Origin: Tethya wilhelma
Taxonomy: Eukaryota; Porifera; Demospongiae; Tethyida; Tethyidae
DNA: 64,000 bases
Assembly: GCA_964030475.1 (NCBI GenBank)
Contig: CAXIPT010000001.1
Span: forward strand, 20,565,142 to 20,629,141
Direction: 5' to 3'
Below are positions 33,528-46,923 of this stretch, piece after piece; within the stretch, counting starts at the first letter, position 1; every line of letters starts with the position of its first letter. Made by a program: the position numbers and the translations under genes. The notes below the pieces were generated by a model. That model searched no databases. It was not told the origin of the DNA and saw only the letters and a program-made list of their open reading frames with translations.

Positions 33528-33528
33528 N
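33528..33528. other. Assembly join (single N)
   Basis: The sequence changes abruptly here, inside a duplicated transposon, to unrelated single-copy DNA. The TRIM cluster and the 34-63 kb part may therefore not be adjacent in the genome. Confidence 0.7.
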
Positions 33529-33554
33529 AACTTCCCTCTGGACTCAAAAGATTC

Positions 33555-33628
<74 letters not shown>
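33555..33628. repeat. (GA)n microsatellite
   Basis: Uninterrupted GA run just after the assembly join. Confidence 0.95.
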
Positions 33629-33630
<2 letters not shown>

Positions 33631-34394
33631 AAATAATCAAATGTTTATAAGGGCGCATTCTACACATACAAACACAAGTCAGTAGGTACTTGAAAGAATA
33701 AAGGGACGTGACATTGCTCTAGCTGTCACTCACGCAAACTTTACACCGATTTGTAACACTCTCCACGAACATGCACACAACATTGTATACCCATGTTTAC
33801 TATTGAAAAGTCATGTAGCCACAATGTATCCAATAACATGCAATTACTACACGTACACCAATCAATCTACTACACTTCCTTGACAGAATTAATGACAATA
33901 CTCCCTATCGTAAACACCCCATAACGACATGACATACGAGGCAAACAAGACACATCCACTGGTTGCTGTATATGTATCATCTTTTGTAGCCTCATTCGAT
34001 TCCCAGGCTTCCCTCCTTTGCGAATAGTTTCTTCGAAAAAATAAGGAAGGAGAGAGCCTGGTATCAAATATCGGGTGCTTGAATCCCAATGATGTGGTGT
34101 CATTTGAATAATCATTTGTATGCAGTCAAACTATTTCTGGAAGTTACTGCAAGCAGCTACATGATAGAATGGACAAAAACACTTGGAAAAATTATGTATG
34201 CTTTCCCCCCCCCCCTTATGCATAAGAGCTGATTTCTATCATCCACATGATCTATTTATCTATCAAGTAGTAAAGATTTCATAAAAAAAATAAGCAGTGT
34301 AGGAATGGAGAGTGCTGGAAGACATACCTATATGTCTAGCCATGCAACACCTCATGTACATGCATCAACTAACTACTGTAACTATAGCACTCAC

Positions 34395-35240
34395 ATGTCT
34401 AGCAATGGCAGGATCAGACTTGCCCATGTGTGCCTTGGGTTTGCCCTTGTACTTGAACAGGTCTGGCTTCTGGTTGGGCGCCACTGGCTGCCTCCTCTGG
34501 ATAGAGGTGGCCCTCTGCCTCGTGCTGGAGGCGTGGGATCGTATCGGGGAGACTCGGTTGGGCGGAGATTGCATGTTGGGGTGTAGCGTTGAGCGTCCTG
34601 TGGAGAATCTGAAGTTTGGAGGCAGGGTCTTGTTTAGTTCGTCATTGTCCGACTGTGAGTGAGTGAGAGAGAGAGAGAGAGTGAGAGAGAGAGAGAGAGG
34701 GTGAGTGAGTGTATGAGATAATAATAATAATAGTAAATAAATAAATAAATAGCTCATAAACTTTAAAGAAAAGTTTTATGCTACAATAATAAAGATAGAA
34801 CATGGACTGATTGAGTTACTACAAACACGAGGCTCTTTACACCTAGGCTGGTGTCTTGAAAACTTTACCCAAATCACACAAATAGAATCACAAAAACCCA
34901 ATACACAAGTATAACAAACACAGCATGAGCACGCACACACCCAACAGTGCTAATGTTGACATCATGTATGAGCCAGACCACCACATACTGCACACCTGTG
35001 CACACACACAGAAAGCATGTGACATTCTACTTGTTTGTGCACCCTTCAGAGCTAGTGGTGGCTCCTAGCTGTTGTTTATGCATAGCTGTATACACCACAA
35101 ACACACACACTCACTCTCACTACATTGTGTACACAATACCCTTACAAACACTCTTGTGACCCCAGTGCTACTACATTATATGTAAAAATACACAAGTGAA
35201 TTGAAGGAACAAACATGTTGTGATCCAAACTGAAGTCCAC

Positions 35241-35297
<57 letters not shown>

Positions 35298-36697
35298 GCC
35301 ACAAGCCACACAATAGCAGTTGTATACGGAGCTTTTACTCAATTACACTGGAACCATACAGGACTTGTTTATCCCTAACTGTAAGGCCCATATAAAGACA
35401 CGCGACCATTGTTACAAACACTGGCACAATGAACATGCATGGTGGAGTTGTGACCTCATTGCTCATGAATATCATTAATATCTCATGAATATATTTATGA
35501 ACACACCCCCTTTGAAAGAGAGGCAGCATGCATGTGTGTACACACAATGGACATTCATTATACATAGTTTACATTGAATACCATTTTTTCCCCAAATAAG
35601 TTGACTCAACAGTTTAAAGAATATTCTAGACCAAGTGCCATTTTGACAGCTAATGTGACTGGAAGATCAGATGCTGACACATGCATAATAAACTTTAATA
35701 TTAGTCATGGGTCAAGTATGAATAGTAGAAGCTTTTTCAGTGAGTTAATGCTTACATTGAAAGAGGATGGGAAAAGCATCACACAATAGGAGGATGAATT
35801 TATGCCACTTGGTGCGATCACTTGAACTCTGATAAACACTAGGCCTATAGATTATTGTCAACAATATTTTTTAACAATGGCTACTCTACTGGTGGCCTCG
35901 AATTGCACAAGTCAAAAGAACTCTTTCTATAGAAACCAACGGATTATAACAAGCGATGAATTGAAGCTCGTCTATAACTCATCAAAACTTCTCAATACTT
36001 CTTTCAAAACAGTCAATATTAAGACATCACAGATTAAGCCCATTACGAAATTGTTCTATTGGTGAGAACCACCATACAGTGAAATGAATGGCCCACATGC
36101 ACTCATAAATACAGCTCAGTTTGCACAATCTGCAGCTCCACAGGGAGGTGGCACTTTACATCATGAAAGCCGAGACTGTTGTACCGCAATTGGTGACAAT
36201 CGTAGCACCGAAGAGATCTCCTAAACAACTATAGTTAAGTTTACACAACTTGTATAATATCATACCACTACCAATATACAGTCTTTATAGATCTAAAGTA
36301 TGCTATTAATAGCCTTGTGGACTGTAAGCTAAAGCTACATGCTTTTTAAAGCTACTTTGTGCACATGTGTGTGTACGTGTGTGTGCTTGAACTCATAACA
36401 AAAACAGTGCAAAAACTCTCAACTGTGCCTGAACAAAAACACCACACATTTTGCACACTGTCGTGAGTAGCAAACACATGCAAACAATAAATCTTCAAAG
36501 GGGGACTCTATTGCTGAGAAATGTCAACAGTGTCAATGCAAGTATTGGAGAGTAATGAGTCAAACCAGAACCAATTGCAATACACAAGAGTCACATGGTT
36601 GGTGGGAGAAAACACAATGCTTAAAAGTAATATCAACGGTAACGACAATTCTTTTGTGTACGTTTGAATGCTGGTGTCATGGTGCATGCGAGTGTGT

Positions 36698-36747
<50 letters not shown>

Positions 36748-36870
36748 TGAGCTGCATCCTTATAATCTCTTTACACTGTCACGTTAGTAAGTAGAGTACG
36801 AGTAATTGCTTTGTTCCCCTTTGTTAACTGCTTCATTCATCATTGTCACATGTAACCATAACAGTTATAC

Positions 36871-36909
<39 letters not shown>

Positions 36910-37706
36910 CACAGCTCACAGTGAGTCTCTCTCTTACACACAAACTTGTTTACAGCAGAAAAATTTACCAACACATCATTATGAAGCCAATCCACAGACC
37001 CCACTAAGGCATCCTCAATCAATGTCAAAAGCCACCCAGACCAGACAAACACCATGACCTCCACTTGTTTACACACTTAACACACACACACTGTACATTA
37101 TCAAAGGAAACTATTTCTCCACTAGGACAGATAAACACACATGTATGTGTGTGTGTGTGTATCCATGTGTATGACAATAACAACAAAATGATTGCATTTA
37201 TTGCTCACTCATTAAGGGTATGCCTCAATTTTCCAAACATGTTAATTTCACAATGGTATGGTTTTAGCCTGCAATGACTTTCTTGTAACTTAACTCCATT
37301 GAAGCTAATAATTGTGCCCAATTTAGGTTACTAAAGGGAGAATAGTAAGCTGAACTGGGTACTAAGCTAACCTGCAATACATTGTATCTGAAATTCAGTT
37401 CAATAATATTATAGGTTTACTTCAAGCTCTTTTATACACAAATTATCTAAATTGAGTTACTCTGGCTATATACATAATATACACATATAGCAGTGTGTTA
37501 TAGTTTATACACTGCATAGAGATACCATTACGCAATGCTAGCAATCAGGGACTACAAATGAGCTTTAGATTGAGACGGTACAAGCAGGCAGAGTGTTTAT
37601 GAAGAAGAGGGTCATTTTCATTGAAAAACAAGGGTGGACTATGATAATCACAAACATGTGTATGTACACGGACAACCGTAACTAGGGGTACACAGGCAGT
37701 GGACAG

Positions 37707-37766
<60 letters not shown>

Positions 37767-38003
37767 CTTTATATTGAGATAAAAATAGACACTTATTTTT
37801 AGTACATGTACATGGACAACGGGCAATTATCTTTTCTTTTGTTTTATTCTTTTGTGTGCCAATGTAGAGCTAATTACACTGCCAGTTTTGTGTGCATGTA
37901 GTAATGCAGCCTACAGATGAAAACTTTGGTTCCTGACTAACATGAACCTTAGAGCTTCAAAAACTGGAGCTTAAAGTGATGGGGGAGGGAGGGAGGGAGA
38001 GAG

Positions 38004-38084
<81 letters not shown>

Positions 38085-38981
38085 NNNNNNNNNNNNNNNN
38101 NNNNNNNNNNNNNNNNNNNNNNNNNNNNNNNNNNNNNNNNNNNNNNNNNNNNNNNNNNNNNNNNNNNNNNNNNNNACGCACACACACACAAACACACACA
38201 CACGTACACACACACACAATGAAATTAACTCCAATTCTTTTTGCAGCCAGCACTTGGACACCCAAAAACACTTGAACAACAGTGTTGTTTACAAGCAGAG
38301 CTGCTACCCAACAAAACCTCGTCACACACACACATACACATACACACACGCAAACAACAGATGTAAAACAACATTAGGGCTGTAATTAGCTCTACAGCTG
38401 TCTGGCTGTGTTATTGAATTTCTATCTCGTGAAATCATACAAATAGGCAAGCAAGGCTACAGTCACAGGTAAGAGGGTACCACAGCTGGGGGGGGGGGTT
38501 ACTGGTTACAAAAGTCAAGATTTTTTTGTGGAAGGAAAAAAAATGCTGGAAAATAAGTTCCATTATATGAGCTTGCTGTAACAGAAATGATCTGTCAAGC
38601 AGAAAAGCTTTTGAATTTTTTCTTTGCAGACTAAAACACCAAGCTGGAATTCACTGGGCCTGTTTTGACTAGAAATATACATTTAATAACAATCTTTTAT
38701 CACTTCAGACTCTAAAAAAACATTACATTTTACCCCAACAGAGTACAAACCAGTGAAGATGGCAGAGGAAGTACTGTACAATAGTAGAGGAATGTAAGGA
38801 TAGGAAGGAGTGGAAGTGGATACCTTTTGATGACAAAGCGTAAGACTACTTCAGTGTGGTGGTGTTTGTGAGAGACAGTCCAAAAAATGTGAACCCAGAC
38901 ATGCAGAGTCCAAAGTTCAGTGTCCAGCAAAAACAAGTACTCCTTAAACCCAAATGAGGCATGTATGCAGACAGTGAGCCT

Positions 38982-39024
<43 letters not shown>

Positions 39025-40076
39025 AACATATAGAGTATCAACAAGGGCATTAGAGCATTAGTACTGATGCATGTGTGTGTGTGTAACTACAGCTGATTGT
39101 ATGGCGAGAGGAAGTGATCTCACTCTGTGTACAGGAAGATACTAGCTGTCAACAGAAGCATAGGACTAGACAATTTGGCTATTATAATCCAGCCTGGACT
39201 GGCCACAGTGACTGGATATATTGTAGTCTATACAGAGAGAGTTGTAATGTTGCTAGGCAATACATATTTATCCATGGAGAGAGTACAAAGGTCCACAAAC
39301 TTGTTGAAATAATCCAGACTTCAACTTTTTGCAAGTAGCTATTTTGACAATCATGTGCTTAATATGTACGTATTTTTGAAGCAATGATGCACAATAAATT
39401 CTCAATACATACATGTACTGAGCAACTAGAAGAGGGTCCACCTATATAGAAGACCAGTTGTGTAAACACACAGGTCATTGGGCAGGGCAAGCAGAGTGCA
39501 GACATTGCTACAAGTGTATGCACAATCAACCCTGCTTGCAAGTATACACACAAACACACTATGTTATGCAACCAGTCACACAATTGCACACAACAAAATG
39601 CTCAAGCACAAAAAGAAAAAAAAAAGGAACAAAATGCTGTTAGAGTAGCACCTCCCAAAGGAATTCTGTCCACCATTTGGACAATGTCAATTAGCAGACC
39701 ACAACTCGTACCGATGTTTTCATAAGAAACCGCGCTGTACAAACGACTGTGTAGTTTTAGGTGGTACACTTGTATCAACAGGAGGTTTAGCAGCCACTCT
39801 CAATCAATGGACAAACAAGCCCGCTGCTATTTTTAGGACACACGAGAGGAAATAGAGCAAGCTATTTCTCCGCAGGGACTAGCTTTGAGAGTTAGAGAGT
39901 AGTTTCATTGAGAGTTCTTGGATTTAGCTCTGGGGTAAACATGTGGTGCAACACTAGCATTACATGCACAAACAGGAATAAAGGTACCTGTTTGTGTGTT
40001 GTGAGTGACATCTGTTCACAAAGAAGTGCAATAAACGACTAGAAACGAAGCTTTACTAGCTGGCACATGTGTGCGT

Positions 40077-40120
<44 letters not shown>

Positions 40121-41475
40121 ACATGTATGTATATCAGGTCACAAAATCACTACACTTACTCCTTGGGACTGACAATTATGGACACTCACTAAGTGAAATC
40201 ATCACACACAGTGTCATGTTAACACCTAGACAAACTTCTGGGAGGTATTAATACAATACGATATTCATAGAAAAAGTTTCATATCCTGCAAGGACAACAA
40301 TCTCACAACAGCTACCTATAAACATAGAATCAGAAGTGTAGGTAGGATGAATGAATCTTCTTGCGACCAGACTACTCATAAATAATAACATGCATACTTG
40401 CTCAAAAGCACACGAACTCAAGTGAAGTTTACACTAGTGTCGAAAGCACATGCTAAAATGGGGAAACAGCCTGCATGACGTACTGCATGCCTCAAAGAGA
40501 GACTGAGGGTAGCATGATAAAGGCTGAACGTGTGACTCACACACACTCGCACTAACACATAGCATACAGGAAAACAACATTGTTATTCACATGCAAATCA
40601 CTTACACAATATGTGTGATGTGCAACAGCAGTACCACCAACAACAGTCGTTTCACACAGCTCAAAGAGACAATTCGACGGTCTTAAACAGGCACACACAT
40701 TCACAAAACTAATCAGCCTTGAAAAAAAGCACTGTCAGTTGGTATAGCAAACAGACACACACACACACACACATACATACACAGCTTCAAGGTCACTAAC
40801 ACTTCCTTTGACAGTCACAGCTATTGTATCAACATGACCCTTCTTGAACACAAGATTCTAAGAAATGACTTGACAAGACTACACTAGCTACTACTGCACA
40901 GTTTCTATGACTCAAAAACTTACAATGTTAGTCACTTTTCTTTCAGTAGAACCTTGAAACTCACTGGTAGGCTACTTTTGAGGTCAGTGTAATGGTGTTA
41001 TATTCTCAGGATACACCACATAATAGCACCATAACTTATTTACATGCCACAACAACACAGGTAGGGGGAGGCAATGCTACTAATACCCGGTGTATTATCA
41101 CGCCATGTGTACCATTAAAAAGCGAAAAGAATGCATACAACTATGTACACACTGCACATATAAAGTACACCATCATGTACAGGGCTGTATTGGATTTGGC
41201 TTGATGGTAGCTCATAGCATGCGGTCGTGGGTGAATAGAGGGGACAAATTACGACAAAGCCAAGTGTGCACACATCCAAAGTACGTTAACTATACTCCAC
41301 GAAAGAAAAACAAACACACATCGTGAGCTATTGGATTTCAAAATGCCCACAGTATTCAAATTTCCCCATTTGAACATACCTCTGGTTCAGAGTCGGAGTT
41401 CATGTACGGCTCCCTGTGTACGTGTTGGGTCACAACCGTCCTCGGTTTTAGTCTTGAAGGTCTTTGTAGAGACAT
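34395..41475 (-). CDS. Unrecognised gene, two 5' exons (3' part not found)
   Basis: Exon 1 (41475-41380) starts MSLQRPSRLKPRTVVTQHV and ends DSEPE at a GTATGT donor in phase 0. Exon 2 (34652-34395) starts at a CACAG acceptor with SDNDELNKTLPPNFRFSTG, continues through a Ser/Arg/Pro-rich low-complexity stretch, and ends GKSDPAIARH at a GTGAGT donor. The 118 residues have no domain I recognise and look disordered and basic. The link between the exons rests on phase, splice sites and the continuous acidic SDSEPE/SDNDE run. The 6.7-kb intron is unusually long for this genome and contains the 91-N gap, so either exon could belong to another gene. Exon 1 lies head to head with ORC1, 461 bases between the start codons. 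Confidence 0.5.
34740..41370. other. Long microsatellite-rich non-coding stretch
   Basis: No further exon can be supported. It carries CA/GT runs at 35242-35296, 36697-36746, 36873-36908, 37709-37765, 38981-39023 and 40077-40118, a GA run ending in the N gap, and scattered short CA tracts. No transposon ends of the two families seen elsewhere were noticed here, which is a change from the left half of the window. Confidence 0.55.
38085..38175. other. Assembly gap (91 N) between GA and CA microsatellites
   Basis: N run flanked by (GA)n on the left and (CA)n on the right, so the gap is probably repeat collapse. Confidence 0.98.
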
Positions 41476-41834
41476 GGTTGCATATATAGATATATATATG
41501 TTGAGTGAAGATGTTTAAAATTCTACTTCCAAACTTAGAAAGAAGCCGGTTTCAAGTGAAACTTGTTTGAATTCCACGCCACAGTCTGACCAAAATTCCA
41601 ACCACTTTAGATATCTCTATCTTTGAAGCAAACAACTAATTACTAGACCATACTAATAACTTCAAGTTGCAGATTGCAAACAACAAAAAACGATAAACTT
41701 CCATCAGCTGCAAGATGCACCCAAGCATGTACTTATCATACCAAGCACCTTAGGTCAATTGATGGTTATTAATAATTTATTAACAATTATCTCACTACAG
41801 TTGCAGGTCACGTGCAAAAGTATAAACCGCACGA

Positions 41835-41868
41835 CCAATGAGAGCAAAGCCCGCGTACATTTGGCGGG
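41835..41868. promoter_or_regulatory. CCAAT box and E2F-like site upstream of ORC1
   Basis: CCAAT at 41835-41839 and TTTGGCGGG at 41860-41868, 69 bases before the ORC1 start codon. TTTGGCGGG matches the E2F consensus, and vertebrate and fly ORC1 are known E2F targets. The sites also lie about 0.4 kb from the divergent gene starting at 41475. Confidence 0.65.
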
Positions 41869-41936
41869 TAAACTAGACCACACCAGCAACTGGGCAGGTC
41901 AAGTTTGAAGTTCAGTTCACTTTACACTTGTTTCAA

Positions 41937-44900
41937 ATGTCTACCTCAAGAACTAGGTGCTTCTCAGCCAAGAAGAGGAGGCTAGATGCTTCTCCAGAGT
42001 CACATGGACCAGGGATGTCTGTTCTGAAAGAGTGTGGAGAAGACTCTGAATGGTGCTGGAAAGATGAACGAAAACCTCGAGATGGATGCAAGCACTTCAA
42101 GTACGTAAAGAATCCTGCAATGCAAATATTCTTGTCACTTCTTGCCAAGCCTTGAAATTTCCCAAAGCATGCCAGGGTACTCTGTTCCCTTTACTGTTGA
42201 AATTCCCAATAATTTTGACAGTAATTTTGGAGGAAGGTATTAAGTGCTTCTTGGCACACAGAGTTACAACCATAAACTTTTTTTGACACTATCCAGTGAA
42301 TTTACAAACCCTACTTTTCAATTTCAGTGCCATTGTGGGAACCTCTGGGGAGATTCGCTTAGGAGACACGGTCCTAATCTACGGTGAATCGAAACAAAAA
42401 TACTACGTTGCCAAAATTCTAGATTTTACGGAAAATCTCACCGACCAACAAGCCTGTGCTGTTATAGAGTGGCTCTATTGGCCATCTGAGATGGCAGTCA
42501 CCTTCAAGAAGCTCCCTAAACGCCTTCGTCCCGAGTTGCCCACCTGCTTGAACAACGAAATCTTTTTCACAAACATAAAAGATAGCGTTGATGTGTCTTC
42601 CATTGCCGGTAAGACTAGTATTGCCGTCGTAGCTGCTACAAGCATTCCATCTCCTGGAAAGCGTTCTTCTGCTCCCTACGTAGCACGATGGTTGTACGAC
42701 TCTAAAAAGAGAAAGCTTGTGCCTCTTATGAAATCGAAGAAGGAATCGCCAACTTTGCCAAAAAGTAGTTCTTCCCCCAAAGATGGTTTGAACAAGACTG
42801 AGAAAATTTCATCTCTGCTAAGCACCAAAGGGAAGAAATCTCCTGCTAAATCTGTTCCGCAAAGTTCTGTGTCAAATTCCGAGAATTGGGAATCCCTCAT
42901 TTCTAAACTGTCACCACCATCATCGAAGAAAAAGACGTACCTGGCAGATCCACTGTTGACCCCAAAGGTGAGACACACCCCTTCAAGCCACACCCCCTTT
43001 CCCTCCCAAAACGTACCCACCACACCTTCTGGTACGAGTACCAGTCCACACTACTTTGATATTTTGAGCAAGAAGAAGACACCTTGTAAAAGGACCCCAC
43101 TCTCTGCTCTATGCACGCCCAAACAAAAGCACACATACAGTCTCACCACAGCTCCTACACCCAAGAGTGCCTCTGTGCAGGAGCCTTCACTAAGGACCCT
43201 CTTGTCCACAAACAAAGAGACCACCAAACTCACCCCTTTCTCTCAAAAATCGAGCAAAAGCAAGCGTCATTCCGTGAAGAACTGTTCCTCATCTCCAACT
43301 GCTGCTACGACTACACCACAAGCATCTTTGGTTGGAAGGACTCCAGAGCTCAAAGATGAATCTTTCTCTCGCTCTTCTTCCACGACTAAGATCTCTCCTG
43401 ACGCTACTGGCTGTAGGAGACAACTCAAACTAGATGCAAGTGCCGTGCTGGAGTCTGTGTCAAATGATTTTGATGATGAGGAAGATGATAGTGGAAAGTA
43501 TTCTGACATGGAGGTCGAATGTGTCATGGAGCAGGGAAAAGATCAAACAGAGCCTGTTTTGTTGTCTGAAATGGTCAGTGGTAAAGATTGCTTGGAGACT
43601 GTTTCTGATTCATCGAGAACTAGAAGTGAATTCAAGTCAACAAAGGGTGGTGGTGTTGATGCTTCCAGTGAAATCGTTCATAAAAGAGCAACCACTAGTA
43701 GAACACTTCGATCAAGTAAGAAGAGCACTCTGTGTCTAGAAATAGCTGAAGATCCTCTTACATCCGTAGTGCCAAAATCAAGTGCTGCAAAGCCACCCAG
43801 AAGTGTAGCGGGTAAGAACATTAGCTGTGCAGCGTTAACTAAAGCCTTGCTTTCAGACTCTGACTCAGAGATGGAGATAGATCAGGAGGAACAGATCTCC
43901 ACTGAGACCACCAGAGTGACTAGGTCACAAACCAAGATTGAGAAGAATGCCTCCATTGATGTGCAGAAAGAGATTGTTTCAGTAGCTGAAAACGAAACAA
44001 TCATCGAACAGTTGGAAAATGCTCTACCTGATGACGATAGCTCTGAACGTACCACTGATACTCCACCACAGTTGACCAGAGTCACAAGATCAAACTCGAA
44101 AAGAGTTCCAATCAAAGAAAAAAGTTTGGTTGCTGAGGTTGAAAGTGAAACACCACCACCTCGTACAACAAGATCAAAGTTGAAGCATTCTTCAGCAACT
44201 CCAGATCTGAGAAAATCAAAGCTAAGCCAAAAGATAGCACCTACTACTCTCAGCAAGTCTGCACCACCAAAGGCAAAAAGAAAGAGAAAGAGGATTGTAC
44301 ACCAAGTGAAACGACCAAGAGTGACCAGAACTGTCAATAGTCATACCATTAGTGACAAAGATGATGATGACTCACCATACGTGACCGAATCGGACCAAGA
44401 GTCTGACGATAATGTTTCCATGGACGAAGCAGAAGATGATAGCCCAAACTCTGACGATGACTTTGTTGAGATCAAAGCTCCAAAGCCAAAAAGTGTACCA
44501 AGAACTCCTTCACGAAAACGTCCCTCACCAAATTCTACTCCTTCTACGACCAAGAAACGTCGCGTCACTATTTCAGCTAGTACAGGAAAGAAGAAACAAG
44601 TTAGAAGCATCTTGAAGAAGGCAAATGCGATCAAAAGGAGAAAATGTCTGACCCCTTGCATGCCACAGAGAAAGTTCAAGACAAAGAGCGGAGATCACTA
44701 CGACATGGCAAAGGAAAGGTAGGCTACTGTTTATTTTGAGCATTTAACTTAGACGACCCCTTACCATATGTGTTTGCTCACATAGACTCCATGTATCAGC
44801 AGTGCCAGAGTCCCTACCTTGCAGGGAGAATGAGTTTGCAAGTATCCTCTCCTTTGTTGAGGGAAAGCTAAGAAGCAAAACAGGAGGGTAAGATAACATA

Positions 44901-46710
44901 ATCTGACCACATTTTTCAAGATCCATTTTGTCTACGTACCAAGTAATAATTATTGTAACACATCAGTAATAATATTGAAAAGATCATGTGTCAAGTTTGT
45001 TTGAGTCTTAGCTAATTCTTTCTACCTTTATATAATAAAGCTATACTCACTATCTACTATTTATATGTTGTGTTTTGTATGATTAAACAAGGACCTGTAT
45101 TAAACATGCAGCTGCAATGTAAATACAACATTACTGATGCAAAAATATACTGTAACTTTAACTATACCTACCTGCCACTAGGTGCATGTACATCTCTGGT
45201 GTCCCAGGGACTGGTAAGACAGCCACAGTGATAGAGGTGACTGGCTATCTGAGACAGGCTGCCCAAGACAAGGAGCTACCTGACTTCAAGTTTGTGGACA
45301 TCAATGGCTTGAGACTCACAGACCCCCAACAGGCCTTTGTCTCCATCCTCAAAGTAAGAGAAATTATTTTAAAAAATCAACAAGAAAAAAAACTTTTTTT
45401 CATCTTGTGTACTCATGAATTATTCATGACTGTTGCCCTTAGCAACTGACAGGAGAGAAGGTCACACCCACTCATGCTGCTACACTACTGGACAAGTATT
45501 TCTCCTCCACCAAGAACAAGACTCCCACTGTTCTACTAGCGGATGAGCTCGATCTGCTGTGGACTCGTAAGCAGTCAGTCCTGTATAACCTGTTTGAGTG
45601 GCCGAGTAGAGCACAAGCCAAGCTGATTGTACTAGCTGTGGCTAACACCATGGACCTTCCAGAGAGGATAATGATGAACAAAGTCTCCAGTAGACTGGTG
45701 AGAGAGAGAGTGTGTGTATGTGTTTAATAAGATTATATAAATCAAATTCTCATTTTCTTCCTTATTTTTAGGGGCTTACTCGTCTGACCTTTCACCCCTA
45801 TACCTTCCAGCAGCTTCAGGAGATTGTGACGTCAAGAATGACAGGACTGAAGGTGTTTGAGCCTGATGCCATACAACTAGCAGCAAGAAAGGTACCTCAT
45901 CTCTTTCCATACATAGAGCATTAAACTATACCACATCATGACATGCCAATGTGTCAATTTACACTTTACCCAGCCCTTGTAATTACCATCATCCTCAGGT
46001 TGCTGCTGTGTCAGGAGATGCTCGTAGAGCTCTGGACATCTCTCGGAGGGCAGCTGAGATTGCTCAGAGAGAGAGAGACCAAGGAGGGAAAAAGAGCAAG
46101 GGATCAGGACTGGTGGGAATGAACCATGTTGACAGAGCTGTCCAAGAGATGTTCTCCTCAGCCAAGATTCAGGCAATCAAGTAAGTCAAGCTAAAAGGTC
46201 ATGAGTGGAGTGAGTAATTTTAGAAATCAAGAAACCACTACTATGTCAAGTTTGTTTAGTTCACTACACTATTGTTTACCTAGATACAATGTCGTTCTCC
46301 TAATGAGTACAGTATGTAGCTACTCCTCACAACTTGTTTGTTGTTGTCTCTTGTTCTCCTGTAGACATGGTTCTCTTCATGAGAAGATGTTCCTGAGAGC
46401 CATTCTATCAGAGTTTAGAAGATCAGGACTGGAAGAGGCCACTTTCAAACACGTCTGTCAGCAGCTGCAAGTGTTGTACAGAGCAGAAGGTGTGTGTGTT
46501 GCATTCAGTATATGAGTAAAGTGGGTCACACTATGTGGCCCCCTGTGTACAGGTGTAGAGTCAGCCAATATGAGTCAGTTGAGTTGTATCTGCTCTCAGC
46601 TGGGTGGTCGTCGACTGCTCCTGGTAGAGGGAGGGAGAATGGACACACACAGGAGGATACGACTCAACATCAGTCAGGATGATGTCATCTTTGCTCTCAG
46701 AGAAGTGTAG
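41937..46710 (+). CDS. ORC1: Origin recognition complex subunit 1 (ORC1), complete
   Basis: Largest ORC subunit, an AAA+ ATPase that binds replication origins and helps load MCM in G1. Nine exons join in phase: 41937-42100, 42328-44718, 44786-44887, 45182-45353, 45443-45697, 45772-45891, 45999-46180, 46365-46489, 46553-46710, total 3669 bases, 1222 residues (human about 861). A BAH domain lies at about 55-165 ([20 protein letters not shown]). A Ser/Lys/Thr-rich disordered linker fills most of exon 2. The AAA+ domain begins [17 protein letters not shown]; Walker A GVPGTGKT is at about 892-899 and Walker [11 protein letters not shown] near 975; arginine-bearing sensor regions follow ([10 protein letters not shown]). 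A winged-helix domain ([20 protein letters not shown]) ends with [18 protein letters not shown]. Every part expected of a working ORC1 is present, so this is the functional copy and source of the fragments. Confidence 0.96.
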
Positions 46711-46923
46711 CTAAAAGAGACAGTGTTATATTTGTAGGTCTATCATCAAAACATGTCACTCTGTGTACAGTAGTACCATTGTCTGTGTACAGGTAGCAAC
46801 AGTATCAATTTTTTGTAATAATTTTACAGATTTGCCTTTAAACAGTTCACACAAAAAAATTAATATACTATTGTTTAATTGCAGCTATAATCTTATATAC
46901 AGTGTACAAAGTTTATTACAAAA

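Noticed and set aside
45472..45681. Minus-strand open frame across ORC1 exon 5 (also at 19397-19606)
   Set aside because: Shadow of the conserved AAA+ exon. It appears on the plus strand at 59.6 kb only because that segment is inverted.
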